A stretch of 64,000 nt of DNA from Choristoneura fumiferana (GCF_025370935.1 NC_133491.1:14748488-14812487); one strand, 5' to 3'; counted from the first letter of the stretch, positions 1-11,251 are shown. Numbers and translations are program-made. The notes: generated by a model not told the origin, from the letters alone.

Positions 1-230
1 AGGCTAGCAACCTGTCACTATATTGTACCGTTTTTGTCAAACTTAAAACCTAAAATTGCTAAAAGTGGCTCCGAAGCGGTAACATTTCGTGTGGTCTGCC
101 TACTCCATTTGGGAATACAGGCGTGATTTTTATGTATGTATATGCTCAGTGAGAGTTGGGTTCGACACCGAGTCAACACCCTCTGCCAGCCATCGTGACT
201 CAATGAGCCGGATCACGCTAAATAGACAAT
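1..230 (-). repeat. Interspersed repeat fragment, probable LINE 3' portion
   Basis: This stretch is the reverse complement of a repeat seen again at about 48790-48905 (shared text includes AGTGGCTCCGAAGCGGTAA and the phrase around GGGAATACAGGCGTGA). The 48.9 kb copy continues into a segment also present at 20975-21085. It has no intact reading frame. Its assignment to a non-LTR retrotransposon tail is an inference from its dispersed, truncated copies. Confidence 0.55.
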
Positions 231-949
231 GCGCAAATAAAGTACCGTGACGCATTCATGGCATGATCTATCCAAAAACTCACATAGGTATTGGCATTGC
301 ATTTTCGATAGTAGATTCGCGCTGTCATCGTTCATCCGCCATTACCTCTCATATTTCGTTTTCTAGAACTTTTTTACCGTAGGTACAACGGCAAAACCTA
401 CTAGACACTAACAAAATTGCCCTCCAATGGACAGAGCCATATTTTTCTGAAAATCTAATCTAATCACATAGGTATTGGTAATTTACTTTGTTTGGTTTAC
501 CATTAAAAATTAAACCAATGTTGGAATTTAACTAAACGCCACAATGGGGAATATTACTGCAATTTTATCCCGTCAGAGTGCAGCACTAGCACATACCATA
601 TGTTTATGGTTTATGTTTTTTTGAGGTATCTTAAATGTCCGTAGGATGCCGTAATATCATATTATTCCAATAAGTTTTTTGGAAATATATATAGCTCTAT
701 CGCTACTATCGATGTAAATAATAATATAATTTATTTTGTTACGCTTAAATATGTCATGATTCCTATAAGTATTAATACTCTTATTGGTCATGATCTGTCA
801 TGGTGATAAAATATAGAGAGTACTGTCTTTGTCACGGCGGTTTTTTTACGGTTTGTGCTAGTGGCGCCCCCTGCGCAGAGCTTTGCCTAATATCAAAGTA
901 CAGTTACAGTACGATTACTTGGAGTTAACACTTGACAGATGAAAGATGC
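231..949. other. AT-rich intergenic DNA with one dispersed repeat
   Basis: No gene is visible. Positions about 320-460 resemble 12790-12950 (both contain TCATCGTTCATC followed by CATTACCTCTC), so at least this part is an interspersed repeat. The rest is AT-rich sequence with no recognised structure. Confidence 0.5.
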
Positions 950-1555
950 CTTCAGTGAATTCCGTAGCCATTACGAAAAAATTAGTAATATTTTCTAAGT
1001 ATTTCGTATTTTATACGGAATCTTCCAAGTTTGGTATTTTTATACCTTGGTTGCTAATATAGAGTAAAAACTACTTACTATAATTCTCATGCAAACTTAG
1101 CTGTTATAGTTTTCTTGAAAGTGATAAACTTACTACATCCTGAATTTTTCAAATTTTTCCACCCCCCGGTTAGTTTTAGGGGGGGGGCTCGATTTTAATG
1201 AAAATTGCACTTTAAAGTTGAATATTTCGCAAACAAATCACTGAATCAAAAAATCGCCGTAGCAAAACCTGGTTTTAAAAGACCTATCCAACGATACCCC
1301 ACACTAGGCTTGGATGAGAAAAAAAAGACCCCCACTTTATGTCAATGGGAGGTACCTTAAAAAATTTTTTTTTTAGTTTTTTATTGTACCATTTTGTCGG
1401 CATAGTTTACATATTGTATATCCCTGCAAAATTACAGCTTTCTAGCATTGATAGTCCCTGAGCTATGCCGCGGACGGACGGACAGACAGACAGACAGACA
1501 TGGCGAAACTATAAGGGTTCCGTTTTTGCCATTTTGGCTCCGGAACCCTAAAAAG
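950..1555 (+). repeat. Interspersed repeat ending in TTGGCTCCGGAACCCTAAAA
   Basis: A ~600-bp repeat with a run of G near 1183 and a GACA-rich stretch near 1480. Its last part reads AAGGGTTCCGTTTTTGCC and then CATTTTGGCTCCGGAACCCT, so the two ends of that tail are inverted relative to each other. Near-copies lie at 7650-8187 and 40975-41310, with a short tail at 16421-16445. It has no coding capacity and its transposon class is not clear. Confidence 0.65.
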
Positions 1556-1699
1556 GATAACTTATTTAAATTATACTTACTGCAAACTATAGGGTATTAT
1601 ACCCTACCGATTTTGACGAGTCACCACCGTCATGTCCCCAACACTTGTTACGTATTGGTGCCAGCATCCAACTCAATCTGTCAATTAACAACAATATTA

Positions 1700-1859
1700 A
1701 CAACGTGTGCGGAGGCTGCTGCAAGCTGAGATCACGCCGTGGGCGGCCCGCGGCTGCAAACTGACAGCAGTGGCAGTACCGCGCGCGCCGTGGCCCAAGT
1801 CGCGGCCATCTTGAATTTTGAATACGCGCCAATTTGAATGTGAATTTGCAAAAAAAGTT
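1700..1859 (+). promoter_or_regulatory. CpG-rich patch, candidate promoter
   Basis: A short GC- and CpG-rich patch (GGGCGGCCCGCGG near 1740, GCGCGCGCCGTGG near 1780) stands out from the AT-rich surroundings and lies just before a stretch that ends in a strong splice donor at 1973. This layout suits a promoter plus first exon. No TATA box is evident and transcription is not shown by the sequence alone. Confidence 0.35.
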
Positions 1860-1972
1860 TGCTGTGTTCGTGTGTAATTTAAGTGTACTTTAGTGTTTTA
1901 TTTTAACGTATTGGATTGGATGATACCTCATGCTACAATTTCGGGAGAAGTTCTGGAATATTATTGTTAAAC
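1860..1972 (+). other. Candidate first exon ending at a strong splice donor
   Basis: After the CpG patch the sequence ends at a near-consensus donor, AAAC|GTAAGTATTG, with GT at 1973. Two start codons precede it. The ATG at 1930 opens a frame reading MLQFREKFWNIIVK and leaves one base at the donor. The ATG at 1920 opens a 16-residue frame that stops before the donor. The one-base phase of the 1930 frame would fit the acceptor at 42726 as an alternative first exon of the + strand gene there, but a 40.7 kb splice is speculative. It could equally belong to a non-coding RNA. Confidence 0.3.
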
Positions 1973-2139
1973 GTAAGTATTGTAACTTAGCTACGCAATG
2001 AACAGTTTGAGGAAAATGAGGGATAAATATGACCCAGACCTTAAGGGACTTAATCTATATTTACCTATAAAACAGTACTCTGACTGAATGACACAGCCAC
2101 ACACACATCGTAAACTACTATAGCTAGCCACTTTGAAAT

Positions 2140-2420
2140 TTGGCAAAATTTCTTTCCACCACCTCGATATCTGGCAGTCTATACAATGCTTTTCTAGACG
2201 ATTTTTCTACACGTACGGTGAAACATTGGAATCAGCTTGCAACATCAGTATTTCCAGAGCGATATAACTTGGGGATCTTCAAAAAACGAACTGCTCTTTT
2301 CTCAACGGGCTGGCAACGCATCCGTAATTCAACTTATGTTATGGGTGTCCATGGGCGGTGGAGGTTGCTTTCCATCAGGTAACCCGCCTGCTCATTAACC
2401 TATCTACTATCATAAACAAT
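2140..2420 (+). pseudogene. LINE reverse-transcriptase C-terminal remnant
   Basis: The frame at 2140-2379 reads RTVKHWNQLATSVFPERYNL, then FKKR and SGWQRIRN-like text (here TGWQRIRN) and GRWRLLSIR before a stop. That is the usual ending of insect Jockey/CR1-like ORF2 proteins (an R-x-x-x-W-N-x-L core followed by FK). The downstream CATCAGGTAACCCGCCTGCT belongs to the same 3' tail family found at 14150-14285, 52930-53215, 54090-54150 and 57770-58055. It is a 5'-truncated dead copy. Confidence 0.75.
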
Positions 2421-3170
2421 AACATTTACTTACTTAAGAATTGTAGAGCTGTACTATAGTGGCGTAGCGAGCGTCAGATACTTCCATGGTAAAGCCGAAG
2501 CAAAGATCGGTTAATATCCATACTAATATTACAAATGCGAAAGTGTGTGTGTTTGTATTTTTGTCCGTATTTCACGTCTAAAATATCATGTAAAAAACAT
2601 TTACAATTAAATCAGTTTAGACACTATTGCATGATATTACCAAACATCTTTCAAAAACTTTCTTATTTATGACAAGTAAGATATATTGTCAATTTTAAGG
2701 CTAGCTTGTTAAAGACAATCCATGTTCGCGATTGTACAGGAAAAAGGAACATTACGTACTCAAGCGAATATTTGCGTACCGTGGGAATCGAACCCAGGAC
2801 TTTAGGAATGCGCTGCCGATGCCGCGGTTGCGTACTTACATTACTCGCCAATACCACACAAGCAAATTACTGGAGAATTTTAAATGGGCGGCTTGTAGTC
2901 TGAAGTAATTAACGAGGAGCTCTCATTTTTCTCAAAGTCTACCTATACCTAAATATAAGGGCACGTATCTGAATATCGAAAATTGAAATATCGATAGTTA
3001 AAATATCGACGGTCAAAGTATCGAACCTAACCTAACCTACTTTCGATATTTTGATCGACGACTTTTATTTACATTAGATATATTAATTTTCTATATGGAA
3101 ATGTTTATATTATTATCATTATTTTTATTTAATTTATGACGGTGGAAGCATTCTACACTTCCACTGAACG
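2421..3170. other. Intergenic DNA with a Helitron-like left fragment
   Basis: No gene is supported. Positions about 2517-2560 (CATACTAATATTACAAATGC followed by GAAAGTG) match the start of the Helitron-like elements at 33995 and 36527. Positions 2970-3060 hold several TATCGA-type repeats around three CCTAA units. Confidence 0.45.
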
Positions 3171-3174
3171 TAGA

Positions 3175-3440
3175 TATAGTTAGTGTTTAGTTTTGTAACT
3201 AAGGGACCCCATACATCCCTGTATTATTATTTTTTTGTAATTTTTCTTTAATTGTATACTGTAGTTTTTAACTATTTTATTTGTAATTATTTTATTTTGA
3301 AAAAAATTACTTTCTGCCAAGTTTCTTGCGGCGCATTCTTCTTGGCAATGATGGTCTTTCCGAAAGCGCTGGTAGTTTAAGAAATGGCGTGTAAAAGTGC
3401 CCATTGCGGCCTATTTACTGAATAAATGATATGAAACTTG
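3175..3440 (+). mobile_element. Non-LTR retrotransposon 3' tail
   Basis: A ~260-bp segment containing GGGACCCCATACATCCCTGT, then TTTCTTGCGGCGCATTCTTC, then GCGGCCTATTTACTG and AATAAATGAT. Copies with the same order of landmarks lie at 12560-12720, 34678-34925 and 42180-42495. Ending in a shared AATAAATGAT-type terminus with variable 5' ends is typical of 5'-truncated LINE insertions. No protein-coding part remains. Confidence 0.65.
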
Positions 3441-4239
3441 ATTTGAAATTTGAGATTTGATATTATTAATTTGGTTTGTTTTAATTTCAACCAGACAGTC
3501 ACAATAATAGGGTTCCGTACCTCAAAAGAAAAGAACTCGAGTATGATTCGAACTCGTGTGAAGAGAGTTTCATACATTATGATGAAATATTTAATAATTA
3601 TTTTCTTTTTAAATTGTGCCTCCCATATTTAAATCACACGTTTCTTATAACTTTTCCTGTAATCAATATTTTATACAGACAACATTTTTTTTTGATTTTC
3701 AAAATTTTAGACAACAAAGCGTGCTCTATTTCTAGGGCCAGTAGGACCTCTCAGATAATTTCGCACATGACTTATATTAACGCAGATGACTTTACAAGAG
3801 ACATACTTACTACTGATAATTTGTGATTGTTTACTTAACGAGCTTAGTTTTCAATGACGCACTCTACAAACTTCCAAGTTTAAAAAGTTGGATTTATTTA
3901 CCGATTCAGTTATGATCACCTTCAGGCTCAATCAGAAGGCCTTGCGAAACGTTTAATGCCTTATAGGGGGTGTGCCTTATGGGCGGGCCTTATGGCAATA
4001 TGCCTTATGGGCGATATGCCTTATAGGTGATATTTCGTTGTTATGACTGCAGCGCCAAAACGCGCCTTTGCCGCCCACGACTGTATGATTGGACTGAGCG
4101 GCTCGCCGATAAATTAATCTAATATTAAATCTATTAATATATTAGTCATAATTCTATATTTTAACTAGATTGCTGAAAAATACAGGTTAAGGTCAACAAT
4201 GTCAAGTAAATGCTTTGTCATTTTTTTATGACAGTTTAC
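3441..4239. other. Intergenic DNA, no gene seen
   Basis: Only short spurious frames occur here. Around 3960-4035 a phrase of the form GCCTTATGGGCG is repeated four or five times with variation, a small degenerate tandem repeat. Otherwise no structure was recognised. Confidence 0.4.
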
Positions 4240-4383
4240 TAAGGGGCTGTTTCACCATTCATTGATTAGTAACGACGGTAACTAACGGAAATTGAGCGTC
4301 TTCTTGTTGTTCGAATAGTCGGAGATGGCATCACATTTAAACGTCAGTTAACACTAATCAATGGATGGTGAAACAGCCCCTTA
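4240..4383. mobile_element. Fold-back MITE, family A (copy 1)
   Basis: A nearly palindromic element: TAAGGGGCTGTTTCACCATT at the left and its complement ending CAGCCCCTTA at the right, with the arms continuing through ATTGATTAGT into the centre. It has no coding capacity. Related copies are at 14301-14440, 22587-22726, 29633-29703 (5' truncated), 30432-30577, 53581-53726 and 53755-53868. Confidence 0.85.
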
Positions 4384-4419
4384 ATCAGAAAAAATAAACA
4401 ACCATCTTAACCATAAGAG

Positions 4420-4480
4420 TGCTAAGTTATCGACTCTAAATCAAATCAGGCAATGTTGGGGCCAGAGGGCAAAGTTCAAG
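4420..4480 (+). repeat. Half copy of the fold-back element at 13202-13477
   Basis: The sequence AGTGCTAAGTTATCGACTCT and the following AAATCAAATCAGGCAATGTT match the right arm of the 13.2 kb fold-back element almost exactly, without the other arm. Confidence 0.6.
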
Positions 4481-4624
4481 TAGTTTACGGTAACTGCATG
4501 TTGTCCAGCCTCCACCCAGTAGGGCAGTGCGTATAAACATAACTCATTCATGATTGATTTTTTGGAGTCTTTTTTGGACTTGAGATATGTATGCATAGGA
4601 AAAATTCGTGTCTAGATTCCTGTC

Positions 4625-4745
4625 CAGCAGTGGTGTAGGGGTTATAGCACGCAACACGGAATGCTGAGGACCTGGGTTCGATTCCCAGTGCTGGTCTCTT
4701 TTTCTGGTTTTCCTGTGCATCCATGTCTCAGTTTGTATTTACGAT
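4625..4745 (+). mobile_element. tRNA-headed SINE fragment, family 3
   Basis: The segment contains a polymerase III A-box-like GTGTAGGGGTTATAGCAC and a B-box-like GGGTTCGATTCCCAG, then a unique tail. A second copy is at 30845-30965. The tRNA-like head has no good acceptor stem or anticodon arm, so it is a SINE rather than a tRNA gene. Confidence 0.65.
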
Positions 4746-4756
4746 ATAACCCATTC

Positions 4757-4972
4757 AGAAATGTGGAATCCATAAATCGAATAAAGCAGCATATTAAACA
4801 AATGAACGACTATAAAATAAACCCGATCGTTCCGGCCCACTTTATTGGCACGCAAATTGATGTTACGATTTCACACCAATTTAAGAATCCGATTCATAAG
4901 CAGGTAGAAATGCGTACAAAAGTTTTAATGGCACAGATGGTAACAGATTGGCTATCGCCAGATCATTATTAA
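4757..4972 (+). CDS. Unrecognised coding-like segment, possible terminal exon or remnant
   Basis: After the SINE tail an open frame of about 71 codons runs to a TAA at 4970-4972. It reads like protein rather than chance translation: NPIVPAHFIGTQIDVTISHQ, then FKNPIHKQVEMRTKVL and ending MVTDWLSPDHY. An acceptor-like CCCATTCAG ends at 4758, so it could be a last exon; the upstream part of the open frame is just SINE sequence. I do not recognise the family. A captured gene fragment, a transposon or viral remnant, or a true last exon are all possible. Confidence 0.35.
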   Translation, partial: RNVESINRIKQHIKQMNDYKINPIVPAHFIGTQIDVTISHQFKNPIHKQVEMRTKVLMAQMVTDWLSPDHY

Positions 4973-5580
4973 GTTAATTAATTGATTTATTCACGTGGCG
5001 TGGCGATCCATATCCATTAAACATTGTAGGTAGGTAGGTACTTAAATTTGCTATGCCGCTATTTACACGTGAGTTGAGTGCGACACATTGAGTTTTCATA
5101 CAGTAATATCTAGCTAAAGCTGAGACTGGCACCTATTGCCTACATAATGGAGTTTATTATGGTCTTTAAATTGTACTGTTATAATTTGACATTACTGAGA
5201 GCCTAAATCGACTTATCACTGTTCCCTCATTTGTCATACTTAGTTCACAGCAGTTATTGAGTAGAAACCGCACCATCACCGTCGTTGGCGCAACTCAATC
5301 CAACACTGCGAGCATTATACATTACTTGCTGTACATTGCCGCGGTCGAACGTTCGCGACAAACCCATTGCCACGCGGTCACGCAATGTAACACATCAGTA
5401 AGTTATTCTCGCGCTTGTAAATAAGGTTATAATCAACGTGGTTATTAGAGGCAGTGGGCGCTGCCCACGGCGTAGTGAATCATGGAATATTGTACTTAAT
5501 TAAATTAAAGCGGTACAAAACATGTATACACTATGTTACGTGGTGGATGATTCTATGGAAATTTAGAAACAGTACAGTAT

Positions 5581-5985
5581 TAGGCACTTGTCTCACCGCC
5601 AGCGAGGAAACGATTGGCTATCGACTATTTTCTCGCTCAAGAAACGAACAAAAGATATAAGATCCTGTGTGAGTAAAAGAGACACATATATTAATAGTTG
5701 ATCGCTGGCTGTTCACACTGTCGGCGAGCACTCGCTCTTACATCTTTTGCCGCAGCGACAAGAGCTATAAAACTCGCTGAGCTATAGATACTCGCTCAGC
5801 GATGTCAGCTTGGCGGCCGCCCCGCACGAGCGAGTCGAGTGGAGCGAGTAATCGCCCGTCGCACGCGAACACTCGCTTACAGCCGAGCGACAAAACTACA
5901 CTCGCTTCTCGCTGCTCGCCCACTCGTTTCTAGTTACTCGCTCTACTCGCTTCTCGCTCATCGTCGGCGGTGGGACAAGTGCCTT
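5581..5985. mobile_element. MITE with ACTCGCT subterminal repeats
   Basis: Terminal inverted repeats TAGGCACTTGTCTCACCGCC and its complement GGCGGTGGGACAAGTGCCTT bound about 405 bp. The inside contains at least seven ACTCGCT heptamers plus two in the opposite orientation, and is much more GC-rich than its flanks. No open frame encodes a transposase. Multiple short subterminal motifs are typical transposase-binding arrays of hAT/P-like elements; the superfamily here is inferred. Confidence 0.7.
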
Positions 5986-6153
5986 ATTTAAGAGCTCTGT
6001 TTCACCGAGACAAACAAATTCATATTATATACCTAGAAAATTCAAGTAACCTACTCGTAGGTTACTTTAAGTTGTATGCTAATTTTTGCTTGTTGCTTTG
6101 ATGATGAACCCGTAGATGAAAACAGTTGTTATTTTGTATTTGTGTTAATATAC

Positions 6154-6395
6154 AGGTGATTCGGGAGATACGTGAGCAAGTGTTATCGTAGCAGATTCAG
6201 TCAGTTAGGCTATATCGTACCAGAAAAAGTGAGCTTGACTTTAACGTTTTTAAATGCTCAAAACAAAAAAAAAATGAGTGCACGGTCACTTGCAATTAAA
6301 GGGGTAGCCAGTTAAAGTAAAACCTTTAATATGATTATGAACGATCCATTATCTATTGCTGAGGGTGTGTTCCTTCTTACGTCTCCCGAATACCT
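6154..6395. mobile_element. Small inverted-repeat element
   Basis: The left end AGGTGATTCGGGAGATACGT is matched by ACGTCTCCCGAATACCT at the right, an imperfect terminal inverted repeat around ~240 bp of AT-rich non-coding sequence. Confidence 0.5.
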
Positions 6396-6504
6396 AGTAG
6401 CTGGGTCTGTGTCACATAAATATGTACGTTTATGTGTAAACTCATTGTGCTAGGCAAGATAGAAGGGCAAAACCAAGAGGATTTTTTAGTGTCCCATGAT
6501 ATTT

Positions 6505-6770
6505 ATTTATTTATTTATTTTTATTTATAAGGAAAGAACGAGCATGCGGGTTATTTGATGGGAAGCAATCACCGCTGCCAATGAACACCTACCTACATGA
6601 GGGGTGTCACAGGTGCGTTGCTGGCCCTTTGAGAGACTGATAGGCTCGTTTTAAAGATCCCTAAGCTGTGCCGCTCCGGAAACACTGTCCCAGGAAGCTG
6701 ATTACATGTTTAAGGCGATAACGGGGCTCACTTTGCCAGCAGCTCTGAAACAGGCCGAGGACAGAGTGGT
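6505..6770 (-). mobile_element. LINE 3' tail, antisense, degraded
   Basis: Read on the - strand the text around 6540-6590 (GATTGCTTCCCATCAAATAA, then CCCGCATGCTCGTT) parallels the CATCAGGTGACCCGC-GCTCGTT end of the 2.4/14.2/54.1 kb LINE tails. The remaining sequence to 6770 is degenerate with no frame. Confidence 0.5.
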
Positions 6771-7068
6771 GTGGAAGCAGTTCATCAACGTCGCCGTGTA
6801 TCTCATACCTAATAAAAACATAAAAGTTTATCAAGATGGGTCCGCTTCATAAATTTGACGACCGGATGGCCAAAATCAGCGCTGTGTGCATGCGCACTTT
6901 GTGTGCGTCCACAGCATATGCTGAGCCCAATCTATTTATCACACTTATAGCTTATAGCACTTAGTTATGTGAAAAGTAGTTATAAGTTTAATGTGGAAAA
7001 TATCTTCCGTTTATTAATAATGTTTATGTTGCTCTAAGTGTGTTAATAAAAGCTTATTCTATTCTATT

Positions 7069-7308
7069 CAAGTGGTTAGAGAACCTGACTACGAAGCTTG
7101 AGGTCCCGGGTTCGAATCCCGGCCGGGGCAGATATTTGTATGAATAATACGAATGTTTGTTCTCGGGTCTTGGATGTTTAATATGTATTTAAGTATGTAT
7201 TTATCTATATAAGTATGTTTATCCGTTGCCTAGTGTCATTAGTACAAGCTTTGCTTAGTTTGGGACTGGATCAATTGGTGTCAAGTGTCCCATGATATTT
7301 ATTTATTT
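7069..7308 (+). mobile_element. tRNA-derived SINE, family 1 (5' truncated)
   Basis: It starts inside the A box (CAAGTGGTTAGAGAACC), has the B box GGGTTCGAATCCCGGCC, the body TTGTTCTCGGGT...TATTTAAGTATGT, and the 3' end CCCATGATATTTATTTATTT. Other copies: 8733-9115, 16991-17395, 40285-40465 (3' part), 52428-52858 and 61050-61309 (both antisense). Confidence 0.8.
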
Positions 7309-7550
7309 AAATGAGGAACACGACGAAGAAGAGAGATGTAGTCGCGCTGTCCGTAGATTCGCCCAAAGCCCAAGTGCGCTAGCAATCGCCGTGAGCCGCG
7401 ATGACGGATTGCTTCCAATAACAGACAAAAAGTGCTAATGTGTCGTAATGAGGGCTGTCGGCGGCGCCCACGCAAGCGGGTGCGCCGAATGTACATTTCA
7501 CTACGCCTAGCACGCCTTCTATCACATTTAACAACACAAATATTAATGTA

Positions 7551-7640
7551 CTAGCTTTTGACCGCGGCTTCGCCCGCGTGGAATTCGGTTATCGCGCGCT
7601 GTTCCCTCAGGAAAAAACCGGCGAAGAGCGTGTCGGACAC
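7551..7640 (+). repeat. Repeat fragment with GCGGCTTCGCCCGCG motif
   Basis: CTAGCTTTTGACCGCGGCTT followed by CGCCCGCGTGGAATTCGG is the recurrent end sequence also seen at 14442-14500, 24361, 24720 and 58158. In Lepidoptera such CTAGC...CGCGG(C)TTCG ends belong to abundant non-autonomous elements, probably Helitron-related; that placement is from family knowledge, not proven here. Confidence 0.45.
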
Positions 7641-7649
7641 GCCCGAAAT

Positions 7650-8187
7650 AGGGTTCCGTAGCCATTACAAAAAAGTTAAGTAATATTTTTCTAAGGATTT
7701 TGTATTTTATACAGAATCTTCCAAGTTTAGGTATATTTAATACCGTAGACTGCTATTTACTCATAGACTATATTCTCAAGCTAACTTAACCGTTATAGTT
7801 TCCTTGAAAGTTTGATATACTTTCTACCATCCTGAATTTTTCAAATTTTCCATCCACGGTTTAGAGTTTTAGAGGGGGGGGGGGGGCTTGTTTTAATGAA
7901 AATTTGCACTTTAAAGTTGAATATTTCGCAAACAAATCACTGAATCGAATAATTGAGATTATCTTACTCTCACTCTCACTTTACGTCTACCTATGGGGCT
8001 ACGCTAAAAAATTTTTTGTATTTTTTATTGTACCATTTTGTCGGCATAGTTACATATTATTATATTTATATATTCGTGCAAATTACAGCTTTCTAGCATT
8101 GATAGTCCCTGAGCAAAGCGCGGACGGACTGACATGGCGAAACTATAAGGGTTCCGTTTTTGCCATTTTGGCTCCGGAACCCTAAAA
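7650..8187 (+). repeat. Second copy of the GGAACCCTAAAA-ending repeat
   Basis: It matches 950-1555 in order: GGGTTCCGTAGCCATTAC, CTTCCAAGTTTAG, a G run near 7878, AATATTTCGCAAACAAATCA, and the final CATTTTGGCTCCGGAACCCT. It is slightly shorter through internal deletion. Confidence 0.7.
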
Positions 8188-8732
8188 ACTTCAAAGGTCG
8201 TTTAAGAATCTACAGAACACGCTTTTTGACACCTCAGTGAGGACATATCATTATACTAATTGCGTAAAACAAAGTCTGAATCCCGGTAATGCGATTTCGC
8301 GCCAAAAATACACATGAGTACCGATCACCGAAGATGGCGGCCATAAACCATAACCGGCGGACAATGCGCACGCGCAAAATGGGCAAAATGGCCGTCGGTT
8401 AGTGATGAGCTGGTAACATCGATGTTTTATAATAATAATGATGCGTCGTGTCGATAATGGTTGTCATTAGATCATTGATACTGTTTTATTCTGTGGTAGA
8501 GTGCGACGGGAAAAGAGATTTTTAAAGTCATTCAGCCACTACCCTTTCTCTCAGTAACGCGGCGCGTCTCAGTATCAAGCTGGTATTAATATCAAATACC
8601 TACTCAGATCTGCTACTCCTGGAATCAGTAAAAAAAAACACACTTCTTAGGCAACGAAATTTAAAGAAACAGTCATAAAAAGATGCTTCCATACAAATTT
8701 TCGGGAATCAAACGTATAGGGTACTTCCGTAT

Positions 8733-9115
8733 GACGACCGGATGGCCAAGTGGTTATAGTTAGAGAGCCTGACTACGAAGCTTGAGGTACCGGCTGCGAA
8801 TCCCGGCGGGGCAGAATATTTGTATGGATAATAGGAATGTTTGTTCTCGGGTTTGGATGTTTAATATGTATTTAGAAATAAAAAACAAAAATAATATCAC
8901 GGGACAATTCACACCAATTGACCTAGTCCTAAAGTAAGTTAGCAAAGCTTGTGTTATGGGTAGGTACTAAACAACGGATAAACGGGTATTTAAGTATGTA
9001 TTTAATCTATATACTTAAGTATGTTTATCCGTTGCCTAGTGCCTATAGTACAAGCTTAGTTTGGAACTAGGTCAATTGGTGTCAAGTGACCCATGATATT
9101 TATTTATTTATGTTA
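8733..9115 (+). mobile_element. tRNA-derived SINE, family 1 (in copy A)
   Basis: Head GACGACCGGATGGCCAAGTG, mutated B box (GGCTGCGAATCCCGG), then a body containing an internal inverted partial repeat of itself (8875-8990 is largely complementary to 8985-9105), and the terminal CATGATATTTATTTATTTAT. The equivalent in copy B is 16991-17395, where the B box is intact. Confidence 0.8.
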
Positions 9116-11251
9116 TATTTTTTATGTTTGCCTATCTTATCCTCTGTCTATGACAGTAGGTAACCCCACACTACACTGCATTGCACTGCATTTTGCTTAG
9201 GAGCAGGGCTCTGTTGCCACTGGATATTATAATAGGTAAGTGACCCACAAATTTGTACGGAGCTCTCGGTGCGCGACTTCTTGGCCGGCTAAAGCAATAA
9301 TAGTGTTAGGTAAAAATATACTTTAGATTAGTTGCGATGTTTTATCTTTTGAAATTAAGAATAAGAATAATAATTATTGAGTAAATCATGATTTTAACAA
9401 CACCGAACAACGACATAAGTACCAAATGAAAATTGATTTCATGCATTGATGATTTTATTGGACTAAGTACTTACTGCAATAACACCGGGTGTGGCCTGTA
9501 ACACGGGCAAATAATTAAAACATAGATCATATTCGTCAAACTGAACAACATTAGTTCAGCGACTTTTTAAATAATTAGTCCTTTTTTATTACACTTTAAA
9601 CTTTATTTCGAAGAAGCAATGTAAAGCAAAATGTTTGCTATTTTAGCGTGACAAGCGATGGCGTACATTGAAATTACGATTAATTTTGTTAGAAAAAAAA
9701 CAAAAGTTAAGTTTTGATTTTAATTAGATAAGTAGGGATGGTCGAATTACCGGTGACCTATAGAGCCTCTGTTTTAAATATTAACCCGGTTCTGGGCCAC
9801 GTACTGTATTGATAGTTCCGTCGACTACGTCCAACCCTAACTTAGGGCATAAGGAAATATCTCGCAGTCGACTAAAATCTCGACAATTTATCGCGACCCT
9901 CTTAGTATGATCAGATTGTTATAACTAAATTGGTTTGGAGACTGCTGCTGGGATTGTTTTTAGTCAATATCTGCGTAGGTCTCGCGTTGTTGAGGTAACT
10001 TTTTTGGAAACTGGCGGACTTTATAAATAAATTGTGGATAGTTTAGGGAACCGACCGTAGGTACATATGGAAGTCTGAAACTATAAGACATACAAAGATC
10101 TGTTCTTAGAACCGTGTCATCAATTTGAGTGACGTGAGAAATGCGAAACGCCCTTAAAATGTAAACAAGCATGGTTTTCCGAATTTTCAAACCAAAGCCG
10201 CAAGCTAGTCTCCTATCAAACAATACCCATAACACCAATCTCCTCCATTACAATAATCGACGATTTTATGATGTTGTAATTTATTAAACGACATTTATAT
10301 CGACTGGCACGGTCCCAATATCTTTGATTCACATGTCTGTGGATTCGACGCCCACATTGTCATTCCAATCCGGAAGTACCATAAATAGTTTCCCTTTTTG
10401 GCAAGCGAAGCGATTAGAGCTTTCAATTTGGTCTTGTATCTGTTAAAATTGAATTATAGCAAGATCCAGTCCATAGTTTGTCAACTAGGTAAAGATCAGA
10501 CTTACCTATTAAGTAACAGCAAGTAACGATCTAATACCTTTAAACGAGCAATTCTTGTAGGTATATACATCTAGAAATAACCCTCGTGGCCTAAAAGGCT
10601 GATAGTGTTTCTTCGTTGTATATCTAGCTGATTCTTTGAAAGATATAAATAGCTGCGGCCTTTGTCTCTATATAGTTGTGTAAACCAGGCGCTTATACAT
10701 ATTTTAAAAGTCTATGTGCGCGACCCAAGATCCTTTTGGACACATTATGCTACGGGCCATTTCTAGTTATAGTTTAGTTTTAAACTAGTTTTCACTTTAA
10801 ATCTAATGATACATATTCGATTTTTTCTTTGTTATTTATAATGTAATATTTTTGATCTCAGTTGGGTGAAATGTGTAAGTTGTAATCGCAATGTGCTGCC
10901 CATATCACTTGAAATCGAAGTTCGTATCTACCGTCCCTCTCAGTCTCGTTTTGAATCTAAACTTGCACCGTATAGGGAACCAACAAGATTTAACCTAAGG
11001 CCTAAGACCTAAAATAAGATGTTTTGCAGCCAAACATAGCGGTCGTTAACTAAAGAGACGCCGTTTAAGGAGCGCCATTCACGAGGATGTTAAGTGTCGT
11101 CTTGAGTCAGTGAACAGATCTATCATACCGTTTGTACTGTGTGTGTACAGTGAGGTAGATATACAGTGCGGCTAGTATATCATACAAATCCTACGCGTTT
11201 GTCCTAAGTTATTATAATAATATATTATAATAAATATATTTATAAATTTTT
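9116..11251. other. Non-coding sequence of copy A
   Basis: No gene is supported. Parts are transposon debris: 9482-9660 resembles the ends of the MITE at 51111-51414 (GTGTGGCCTGTAACACGGGC and GGCGTACATTGAAATTACG), and 10045-10150 resembles one arm of the element at 60081-60524 (AAGACATACAAAGATCTGTT). The corresponding B sequence is 17396-19848. Confidence 0.55.

Noticed and set aside
3026..3040. Telomere-like CCTAA repeats (also 25582)
   Set aside because: Only two to three units each, far too few for an insect telomeric array.
7080..7130. tRNA gene suggested by GGGTTCGAATCCCGG (also 8770, 17040, 30890, 32030)
   Set aside because: No proper acceptor or anticodon stem forms, and each head is followed by the same SINE body and tail, so these are SINE promoters.
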